Shown here piece by piece: positions 51,658 through 58,740 of a stretch of DNA of 64,000 nucleotides. The notes under the pieces are model-generated. The model worked only from the letters and a program-made list of their open reading frames with translations. It was not told the origin of the DNA and searched no databases. Origin of the DNA: TA-21 sp035620895 (GTDB lineage Archaea > Thermoproteota > Nitrososphaeria > Nitrososphaerales > Nitrososphaeraceae). Location: positions 29,957-93,956 of the forward strand of contig DASPFY010000022.1 in the NCBI GenBank assembly GCA_035620895.1, given 5' to 3'. Position 1 is the stretch's first letter, and the number at the start of each line of letters is the position of its first letter. Made by a program: the position numbers and the translations under genes.

Positions 51658-52068
51658 TTAGGAGTTTACTACTTGATACTTCTCAAGCTCGTCTCTTACC
51701 CTTTCATACAATCTATTCATGGTAACAGGTTTGTCAATTGATGAATCTATTATTCCTTCTTGCATATATTTTAGGAATAATAAATCCTCATCGAAGTTAT
51801 AGGCACTCATCAATATTGTCCTCATCTTATGATTTGAGGTCTTTACCTTTTTCAGTAGCTCCAATCCATTCAGACTAGGCATTCTTAAATCAGCTATTAC
51901 CAGGACATAGTCATCTTTGTTAGCAGCAAAGTGTTCTAGAGCAATGACAGGGTCGTTAAAAGAAACAACAGAAATGCCATCTATATTTTCAGACAAAGCG
52001 ATATGAAAGAGCTCGGTAGTGTTTAAATCGTCATCTACTACACTCACAATTTTTTTGTTAGCGGCCAT
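51658..52068 (-). CDS. Response regulator receiver-domain protein (CheY-like)
   Basis: The 136-residue protein is a single receiver domain: acidic pocket VVDDD (residues 11-14), phosphoacceptor Asp60 in VIADLRMPSLNG, Ser/Thr switch in ILMSAYN and Lys in SIDKPVT. No output domain is attached. It is divergent from a histidine kinase gene (start 52400), its likely partner. Confidence 0.9.
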   Translation of the reverse strand: MAANKKIVSVVDDDLNTTELFHIALSENIDGISVVSFNDPVIALEHFAANKDDYVLVIADLRMPSLNGLELLKKVKTSNHKMRTILMSAYNFDEDLLFLKYMQEGIIDSSIDKPVTMNRLYERVRDELEKYQVVNS

Positions 52069-52399
52069 ATTGAGATATGGCCTCTGGATCCAAACTTTTA
52101 CAGGGCTTCATGTGGCCATTTAAACAGAGCTAGAATATAATTAAGTTTTATTAGTTTTGTAGAGCAATAGGGCAAACAATGTCGTTACATGACTTTCTGT
52201 GTTGATAAATTCCAATTTGACTTTCTTGATAATCCTGCAGACTTTAGTAAAATCCGATTAGTTATCTATTTTTATCTTCCATACGCATTAACCAAAAGCA
52301 GAAAACAAATCAAAAACGACTCCTTTGATGCGCAAATTTAAATTGCAACTCTGTCTTCTTTAGGTCTTTTTTATATTATCAAGTTCATCATAATGTGTA
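52069..52399. promoter_or_regulatory. Divergent promoter region of the two-component pair
   Basis: About 330 bp with no gene. Towards the kinase, TTTTTATATTAT (52367-52378) lies 22-33 nt before the TTG at 52400, consistent with a near-leaderless start. The minus-strand promoter of the response regulator must lie upstream of 52068, but I see no single clear box. Confidence 0.5.
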
Positions 52400-54250
52400 T
52401 TGAATACCTTTGCTGGAAGGAGACCATATATCCTTGTCGCACTTGCGGTAATCTCGGCATATGCTATGTTCATTTATCTCCAATCATTGCATGAAGAAAA
52501 TATTTCCAATAGGCTTCTTCAAGAGCACAGGGCTCGACAGGAGCTGTTAGTTCAGAGCATTACTCAAAATATCGGGTCAGACCTAGATAGGTCTTTGCAA
52601 AGGATAAAGGCTTTATCCGAAACACTCCGATTAAGCATTCCTTTAGGACATGATTTGCTAAACCAAACTCAAACGGTGTTCTCAGATATCAGGTCAATTG
52701 CTCCATTTGACGAATTATTCATTGTCTACAAGGATGGCACAGGCATTAGGATGATTGGTGGAGCAGTTGGCAATACTAGAGAATCCGTCGCCGTTACACC
52801 ATTTAACATTACAAATGGCGGGAAAGTTTTTAGAAGTTTTATTCAAGATTCTTTTGCTGAAAAAAGAACTCAATTCTCGTCGGGTTATAACATGGATGGC
52901 AAATGGAAAGTTGCAATCGCGGTTCCAATTTTTGATTTCAGCAAGAGTGCTTATGTTGGTTTAATAGGAATTAGTATCCCAACCTTAGACTTAGTTGAGC
53001 GTTATGGTAACGTGTTAGATACGACTAAATTGAGACTGGTTTTTTACGATAATAACGCAACGCTCCTGGCGGGATATCCCTTGCCTAACAGTATTATAGG
53101 AAAGAGCTTGTTCTCTCCAGAGAACCAAAAGACCATCTCGGACAGCGGAAGACCCTTGATCAATAATTTATTCCGTAAGATTATTTCCGGCCAAGCATAT
53201 ACTGCAGAATTTGACATGGGCGATGGCTCGAGACTCGTAAGTGGTAATCCTATCAATGTGGACGCTAGACCAATATATTATCTTAATATTGCTACTCCAT
53301 TTTCTCAAATTCTGTCGCCGGTTCAGGACTTGTTGCATACGGAGCTCCTCTTGAACATAGTTGTTCTGATTGCGTTTACCGCAACTATGAGCTACCTGAT
53401 TTTTATTATGTCTCAATGGGGAAACAAGATGAATAAGGAAGTTAAAAAGAGGACGCATGAAATTGAAGTTGCTAATAGGTCGCTTAGTGAAAAGGCAGTA
53501 GAAATGCAGAGATTAAATACAGATCTGGATAGAGCAAACCAGAAGATAAAGGTATCATATGAGAATTTAAAACAGCATGATAAGCTTCAGAAAGAATTTG
53601 TCAATGTAGTTGCTCACGAATTGAGGACTCCTGTGCAATCTATTATGGGATACGTGGATATGATGGATTTAAATCCTGAAAATAGAGCCGTTTATATGGA
53701 TCGCTTAAAGCGTAACACCGCAAGACTAGAAAGACTAACAACAGATACTTTAGATATTGCAAGGATAGAAAGCGGCACTTTTAGACTATCCAAGGAGAAA
53801 AGTAACCTTAGGGAATTGATAAAAAATGCGATAGACGACTTGACCTTTACTAGTCGTAATGGCAGGCGAGAAAATAAACTCAAAGTAATGTATGCTAAAG
53901 ATAATGAAGATCTATTTCTAAATGTGGATAGATCCAGAATAGCTCAAGTTCTTTCTAATTTATTATCAAATGCGGATAAGTTTACTAAAAATGGAGATAT
54001 AGTTATTAAAGTAACGAAGTTAAATCAAGAAAAAGAGATAGAAGTTAAAGTAATTGACAATGGTCTGGGAATTGATAAAGAGATTCTACCAAAATTATTC
54101 AAGAAATTCGTGACGAAGTCGGATATTGGCACAGGTATCGGTTTATACATATCAAAACAAATAATTCTTGCTCATGGGGGCAGGATTTGGGGTAAAAATA
54201 ACGAGAATGGGAAAGGCGCAGAATTTGGGTTCGGCCTTCCATATGTATAA
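52400..54250 (+). CDS. Membrane sensor histidine kinase with extracellular Cache-type domain
   Basis: The 616-residue protein has a first membrane helix (residues about 9-28), an external domain of about 300 residues that looks like a double Cache sensor (FDELFIVYKDGTGIRMIGG, WKVAIAVPIFDFSKSAYVG), a second helix near 314-335, a coiled coil, a HisKA domain with phosphoacceptor His406 in VVAHELRTPVQS, and an ATPase domain with NLLSNADKF (N box), VIDNGLGID and GTGIGLYISKQI (G boxes). The start is TTG at 52400. It senses an unknown external signal and should phosphorylate the divergently encoded receiver protein. Confidence 0.9.
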   Translation: MNTFAGRRPYILVALAVISAYAMFIYLQSLHEENISNRLLQEHRARQELLVQSITQNIGSDLDRSLQRIKALSETLRLSIPLGHDLLNQTQTVFSDIRSIAPFDELFIVYKDGTGIRMIGGAVGNTRESVAVTPFNITNGGKVFRSFIQDSFAEKRTQFSSGYNMDGKWKVAIAVPIFDFSKSAYVGLIGISIPTLDLVERYGNVLDTTKLRLVFYDNNATLLAGYPLPNSIIGKSLFSPENQKTISDSGRPLINNLFRKIISGQAYTAEFDMGDGSRLVSGNPINVDARPIYYLNIATPFSQILSPVQDLLHTELLLNIVVLIAFTATMSYLIFIMSQWGNKMNKEVKKRTHEIEVANRSLSEKAVEMQRLNTDLDRANQKIKVSYENLKQHDKLQKEFVNVVAHELRTPVQSIMGYVDMMDLNPENRAVYMDRLKRNTARLERLTTDTLDIARIESGTFRLSKEKSNLRELIKNAIDDLTFTSRNGRRENKLKVMYAKDNEDLFLNVDRSRIAQVLSNLLSNADKFTKNGDIVIKVTKLNQEKEIEVKVIDNGLGIDKEILPKLFKKFVTKSDIGTGIGLYISKQIILAHGGRIWGKNNENGKGAEFGFGLPYV

Positions 54251-54314
54251 ACATCATACCATATAACGCAAGTAGAACCTATCCATCAGAAAAGCATAAG
54301 ACCAAACCTAAAAG

Positions 54315-54376
54315 AAAAAGCTAAATACCAAGTTAGCAGAACCCCTAATACATGCAGGGTTCAAATCCCGAGGAAC
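54315..54376 (+). repeat. Family C repeat, copy C4
   Basis: GAAAAAGCTAAATACCAAG, GCAGAACCCCTAATACATGC, AGGGTTCAAATCCCGAGG and AACCCT. GAACCC upstream and GAACCC downstream can each pair with the central GGGTTC, giving two mutually exclusive hairpins. Adjacent to A7. Confidence 0.8.
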
Positions 54377-54388
54377 CCTAAACGATTC

Positions 54389-54466
54389 GAAAACTTTATA
54401 GCTTAATAGTTAATTATTATTTTCAGAATCCTCTTTTGGAACCGATACCGGCGTGGGTACCGACGG
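54389..54466 (+). repeat. Family A repeat, copy A7
   Basis: GAAAACTTTATAGCTTA, then 30 nt on AGAATCCTCTTTTGGAACC, GATACCGG, CGTGGGTACCGACGG. No plus-strand gene lies directly downstream. Confidence 0.8.
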
Positions 54467-54646
54467 CCTTTGACAAACTTTGCACTAATATATCATTTGC
54501 CTCTGTGAACTTAAACATTAGCAGTTGATATGACAGATAGACAACAGTTCCCTTCACATTCTTGTTAAGTGAACTGTGCGTTCTTGAAAATATGCACTTA
54601 AAGTAAAATGGTCCTAATAATGTAATTTTGGTAACATCAAGTCATT

Positions 54647-55525
54647 CTATCCTGCGTTAAGAACAATATCAAATGTTCCAAGATAGGATGTTCCTTGCTT
54701 AGTGATGTTGACCATTAACTGTTCTCCACTATTTTTTTGAATAAGACCATCCGCTGATGCTCCGCTATAAATCATATCTTCCTCGTTTGTTGTTTGTGGA
54801 GGACCATGATTGTTGTAAGGATTTTGTTCATGCACCTGTTCATTGATGGAATTGTTAAAGTACAGCTGTGCTGTCCACTCCAATGTTTTCTCCGAGCCGT
54901 TAAGAGTACCCACCTTATCGTGAATGTGAATTGCTCTTCCCTCATACCATCCTGGATAGATTGTGGTGAAATTAACGGTTCCGTTATTATCTGTCACTTG
55001 GTATCCACGTAAGAAGTTCTCTTCTATAGTTCCCATATCTTTTACACCTGAATATACGCCTTGAGAATTGGCATGCCAAATATCCACTTTTGCTCCTCTA
55101 AGAGGAACGCATGAGCCATTATCTGCATCGTAGACGTGAATTACTAGGCGCAACGGTATGCCTTGTTCTACTGATCCTTTGGAAGTATCTGATCTGATGT
55201 CTGAACGATTAGGCATACCATCGACAAAATAAGGACCTTCGGTCTGTTGTGGTGTTCCATGCAGTCCAATTGAGGCCGCATTGAGTGAACAGGTACCGTT
55301 TGCTGAAGCATTTTTTTGGGTTGCAGAAAGCTCAGGAGGGATGCCAAATTGCGCGGGTGTAATTGATAAAGTTTGATTTTCAATTTGATCTGGTGTTTGT
55401 CCAAAAGATTTTGACAGATTATCAAACGATATTTGCGTCAAAAATAGCACTAGAGAAAAAATCGTTATAGTGAATAATGTTAAAATTCCTTTTTGTTTTA
55501 TCTGTTTATGAGTTTTGATCACCAT
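54647..55525 (-). CDS. Exported intradiol ring-cleavage dioxygenase-like protein
   Basis: From ATG 55525 (MVIKTHKQIKQKG) the protein has 292 residues; a frame from 55552 adds nine more. A signal peptide/anchor covers about residues 13-34. The catalytic part has the intradiol signatures TEGPYFVDG, VDIWHANSQGVYSG and FLRGYQVTDNNGTVNF, then PGWYEGRAIHIHDKV. The Tyr of GWYEGR and the two His of HIH match Fe(III) ligands; a further Tyr should be in TEGPYF. This is the catechol-dioxygenase fold, but exported members may act on surface or polymeric phenols. It lies at the end of an oxidase cluster. Confidence 0.8.
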   Translation of the reverse strand: MVIKTHKQIKQKGILTLFTITIFSLVLFLTQISFDNLSKSFGQTPDQIENQTLSITPAQFGIPPELSATQKNASANGTCSLNAASIGLHGTPQQTEGPYFVDGMPNRSDIRSDTSKGSVEQGIPLRLVIHVYDADNGSCVPLRGAKVDIWHANSQGVYSGVKDMGTIEENFLRGYQVTDNNGTVNFTTIYPGWYEGRAIHIHDKVGTLNGSEKTLEWTAQLYFNNSINEQVHEQNPYNNHGPPQTTNEEDMIYSGASADGLIQKNSGEQLMVNITKQGTSYLGTFDIVLNAG

Positions 55526-55679
55526 AGTGTGTTCTCCGATATGTAAAACCACTGTGAATCATAGTTAAAATACATTACATTTTCTCTTATGCTACTGGCC
55601 AATACCATAGGCCGGTTGACACGTCTGGACACTAGAATCTGATTCTCTTTCCAAAACGATATCTGGATTAAAATTTAGT

Positions 55680-55720
55680 ATGGATCCGAATTGTTAACAA
55701 CGCGACTCCCGACGGGCCCG
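55680..55720 (+). repeat. Family B repeat, copy B5 (full tRNA-like tail)
   Basis: ATGGATCCGAATTGTTAACAA then CGCGACTCCCGACGGGCCCG. The last 14 nt match the tRNA-Lys 3' end exactly. Confidence 0.85.
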
Positions 55721-55809
55721 AGTATTTAAAGTTTACTATACCATTAATTGTTCTCCTTCTTAGTAAAATGAAACTAGTTTGAAGTATAGTCTCAATAAAC
55801 GAAGTAGGA

Positions 55810-55853
55810 ATTCTAATTACGACCCATCTGAAATTCCAGATTCATCCTTTCCT
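55810..55853 (+). repeat. Family E repeat, copy E1
   Basis: ATTCTAATTACGACCCATC then TGAAATTCCAGATTCATCCTTTCCTT. It matches 62051-62094 with few differences and includes an imperfect palindrome around TCTGAAATTCCAGA. Confidence 0.75.
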
Positions 55854-56081
55854 TGTTATCTAAGATGGCAAAAAAGCAGCTCAACTCCACAATAGGATTA
55901 GGAATTTAGAAGAATTTTGTTACTAATCCATTGGAATCTAATGCACATTACTAAACAACTTTCATTAAGTACTTAATCTAATGTTTTGAGTTCCTATGAA
56001 TATCCAGAATGAATCTTGTGATATCATCCGCGATCGATTACCGAGGGTACGGTGACGCATTCCTTTTTTATCATATTCCCA

Positions 56082-56816
56082 TCATAATCCGTAAGAATAA
56101 TCCAAATTCTCTATTTTCAAGACATCTCCTACTGATTCTGTCCATGGATCCATTATTCTATCGATTCCACTAAGAGAAGGATTCTTTCCTTGATTTGCAG
56201 GCTTCTTTTGCCATACAGACCATATTCTGTCTATATTAGCATGATGGAGCCAAAAGAGAGGATCTGCAGGAGAGAACATAAAGTCAGCCATGGTTCCCCC
56301 GACCCACATGTGAACATTGCCATGAGCACCTTCTAGCTGCATTGTAAAATCATTAAAAGTAGTTTCTGATAGAACATCATTTACGTAGGAACTTGTGGGG
56401 AGCGGTGGAGGAAATCCGACATTTCGTACCACAGTAACAGATCCGTGACCAACCACATTAACGGTAGGTCTAAAGTTTGATAACCACGTCGGAACTCTGC
56501 GTTGAGTAGTCCAGCGCCAGTAGGGGATGAAGCATTGTGGATCTATAGTACGCATCTCTTCTTCCAACTTAAGTAGATAAACCCTGTGCCACGCCAAGAA
56601 TCTATTCCTTCCTACAATATCCATTCCTCCCATACTATGCATACGATGGCTCATCTCGGTGTGATGTCTTACTAGCTGCCCATAAGTTCCATTTTGAATA
56701 AGCGTTCTAATCGTGTTCGTGTATCTGTCTTTTTCAGAGTTGGTCATATTTGATTCCCTTTTACGAACAACACTCATAGCCTTTAAGAAGCACTTACGAG
56801 TATTAAAGAATTTCAT
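56082..56816 (-). CDS. Tyrosinase (type 3 copper polyphenol oxidase)
   Basis: The 244-residue protein has both copper sites. CuA: His residues in LVRHHTEMSHRMHSMGG (51/52, 57, 60) and His77 in RFLAWHRVYL. CuB: His165 and His169 in EGAHGNVHMWVGG and His191/192 in DPLFWLHHANIDRIW. It would oxidise phenols to o-quinones with O2. It has no signal or Tat peptide, although tatC is present elsewhere in the window. Neighbours are a copper-radical-oxidase-like protein and a GMC oxidoreductase. Tyrosinases are rare in Archaea, so transfer is plausible. Confidence 0.9.
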   Translation of the reverse strand: MKFFNTRKCFLKAMSVVRKRESNMTNSEKDRYTNTIRTLIQNGTYGQLVRHHTEMSHRMHSMGGMDIVGRNRFLAWHRVYLLKLEEEMRTIDPQCFIPYWRWTTQRRVPTWLSNFRPTVNVVGHGSVTVVRNVGFPPPLPTSSYVNDVLSETTFNDFTMQLEGAHGNVHMWVGGTMADFMFSPADPLFWLHHANIDRIWSVWQKKPANQGKNPSLSGIDRIMDPWTESVGDVLKIENLDYSYGL

Positions 56817-57055
56817 GAGTTAGTGCAACATTTCTTTCTGGTTAATTTCCACACAACACTAAGAGAGATGTGGAGGTTTTTGTTTTCAATCAAAGTAATC
56901 AAGGACTAAAACTTGAAAATAATTGTAAATTAAATTACAACCAAAAGGAGGAAAGGTTGGAAAGGTAGAACTGGCGTTCGATGTTCCTCAGATGCATTAG
57001 GTTGAGATATTGATATATCGATACAACCGCATTACTAACATGATGGAAAAATGCC

Positions 57056-58591
57056 TTAGCCAACCCTTACCATCTTTGCAACGGATGGAACATTCTTTTT
57101 GTTAAGAATAAATAACATATAATAACCAGGCGGAGCATATGTTCCGTCCTTAGGACTAGATAATTTCAGGCTATTATTTGTTTGGTCAAAAATAGGTATT
57201 ACAAGACATCGCTGATCCATGTTGTTATTATGTGTCGTGGAGGAATTTTTTATGAGAACAACGCGAGTTATTTCTGTTGAATCAGTAGTTTTTACTTCAA
57301 AGCTAATATTATATGATATTTCTAGTGGACAATCGATGATCTCAGGACGCTGTGGATTCTCTTTCAGATATGGTGGTATTATAATTTCAATTTCTTTTTC
57401 ATAATGTTCTGGATTCGTGGACCATTTATGTCCTGTGCTACCTGCTGCAACTACTCTGCCATCTGTAAGTAGCAACGCCGAGGAATGATACAGTCTATCT
57501 CTATCCAACATATCGATGATACTCCAGCTGTCGGTTTCAGGATTGTATAATTCAATTTCTCTGACCGCTTCTTTATTGTCATCGGATGTTCCGAAAGCCG
57601 CTCCATTAGTTACAAGGATTCTACCGTCTGGTAATAGAACGGAATCGGATAAGATTCTTTTTCTATTCATAGAACTCACGGTATCCCAGCCAGATCTACT
57701 CAAATCATCTAACTTGAAAGTGAAAATTTCTGCACTATCCGTAGTGTCGGTTCTAGGAGTTGGAGAATTCACTCTGCTCCCTCCTGCAATTAATATCTTG
57801 AACTCAGTATCATCTTGTTTTATAGGTAGTAATGTGCAACAACCCATCGCAGGATAAGTTCTTGTCCCTTTGTGTAGAGTTTCAAATTCCTGTGGATATG
57901 GTGTGAAATCTGATAAATTTATCAACCTTGTGGTATACTCACTATGAACAAAAAGGTTTCCTCCCGGCAAGACAAAAAGAAAAGGATAGGGTTTTACATT
58001 TTTCAAAAAAGGTTTTGGGATTGAAAGGGAATTGGTACTAGGATCGAATATTTCATAGGTCTCATTTATAAAACTATTTTTAAATAGAAAATGATGCGCC
58101 TGTGAAGAAACTCCCGAAACTATTAATGCTCTACCATCGGGTAACGTCACACAAGTAGGGTACCACCTAGCCGTTGGCATACTGGTAGGAAAGTTCCAAG
58201 TCTGTGTTTGAGGATCAAATACGTGGATGTCATGATCCGCTCCTTTAGTAAAAAGCTGTAGAATCCCAAAAAACGATAGAATCCCATTTGTATATGGTGG
58301 CGATACCGTTGATTGCCCTCCGGCCACCAATAGGCGACCATCTGGAAGAAAACAGTGCCCTGAGCAAAAAAGGTTTCTTCCAAGAGTAGGATTTTCTTTG
58401 GTATCCGGATTCGCTGGATCCCAAAGACTTGATTTTCCAATATTCCAATTTCCGATATCCTGATCATCCCCAGTAAAGGCAATAATTTTTCCCGTTCTCA
58501 GAAGTGCAAGATGAACGGCGACGGTATCTAAATGAAAGCTATCGTGCTTAGCCTCATGATCATCATGATCATCATGGTTATGATCACTCAT
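57056..58591 (-). CDS. Galactose/glyoxal-oxidase-like kelch protein (DUF1929)
   Basis: The 511-residue protein is a seven-bladed kelch propeller (LPDGRLLVAGG, LPDGRALIVSG) with a C-terminal DUF1929 domain. The copper-radical residues can be traced: Cys in RNLFCSGHCFLP, Tyr in TARWYPTCV, Tyr-His in DRLYHSSALLL, and His in STTHNNNMDQR, matching Cys228, Tyr272, Tyr495-His496 and His581 of galactose oxidase in order. If the Cys-Tyr link forms, it oxidises primary alcohols or aldehydes to release H2O2. The N-terminus is a His/Asp-rich metal-binding stretch (DHNHDDHDDHEAKHDSFH) with no signal peptide, which is odd for this family. Confidence 0.8.
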   Translation of the reverse strand: MSDHNHDDHDDHEAKHDSFHLDTVAVHLALLRTGKIIAFTGDDQDIGNWNIGKSSLWDPANPDTKENPTLGRNLFCSGHCFLPDGRLLVAGGQSTVSPPYTNGILSFFGILQLFTKGADHDIHVFDPQTQTWNFPTSMPTARWYPTCVTLPDGRALIVSGVSSQAHHFLFKNSFINETYEIFDPSTNSLSIPKPFLKNVKPYPFLFVLPGGNLFVHSEYTTRLINLSDFTPYPQEFETLHKGTRTYPAMGCCTLLPIKQDDTEFKILIAGGSRVNSPTPRTDTTDSAEIFTFKLDDLSRSGWDTVSSMNRKRILSDSVLLPDGRILVTNGAAFGTSDDNKEAVREIELYNPETDSWSIIDMLDRDRLYHSSALLLTDGRVVAAGSTGHKWSTNPEHYEKEIEIIIPPYLKENPQRPEIIDCPLEISYNISFEVKTTDSTEITRVVLIKNSSTTHNNNMDQRCLVIPIFDQTNNSLKLSSPKDGTYAPPGYYMLFILNKKNVPSVAKMVRVG

Positions 58592-58740
58592 ACGATTGAA
58601 TTACAAGTTATTTCCTATTAACATTATCTCTGGTCAAACCCAATATGACGCTCAAAAAGAGTCAAAAATGATTCACACCCCGGCGGGTTCATAATTCAAA
58701 TACGTAGCTATATAATACATATTATAGCATTGAATAAAAA

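Larger units (their letters stand above)
54251..54646. other. Intergenic region containing repeats C4 and A7
   Basis: About 400 bp holding the adjacent C4-A7 pair and otherwise AT-rich DNA with no gene. Confidence 0.5.
55553..56081. other. Intergenic region with repeats B5 and E1
   Basis: About 530 bp with no gene. It contains a complete family B repeat (55680) and one of two family E copies (55810). Confidence 0.5.

Noticed and set aside
34403..54466. CRISPR array made of the repeated GAACCGATAGCG or CCCGACGG units
   Set aside because: Copies are hundreds to thousands of bases apart with genes between them, and spacing is irregular. No cas gene is present.
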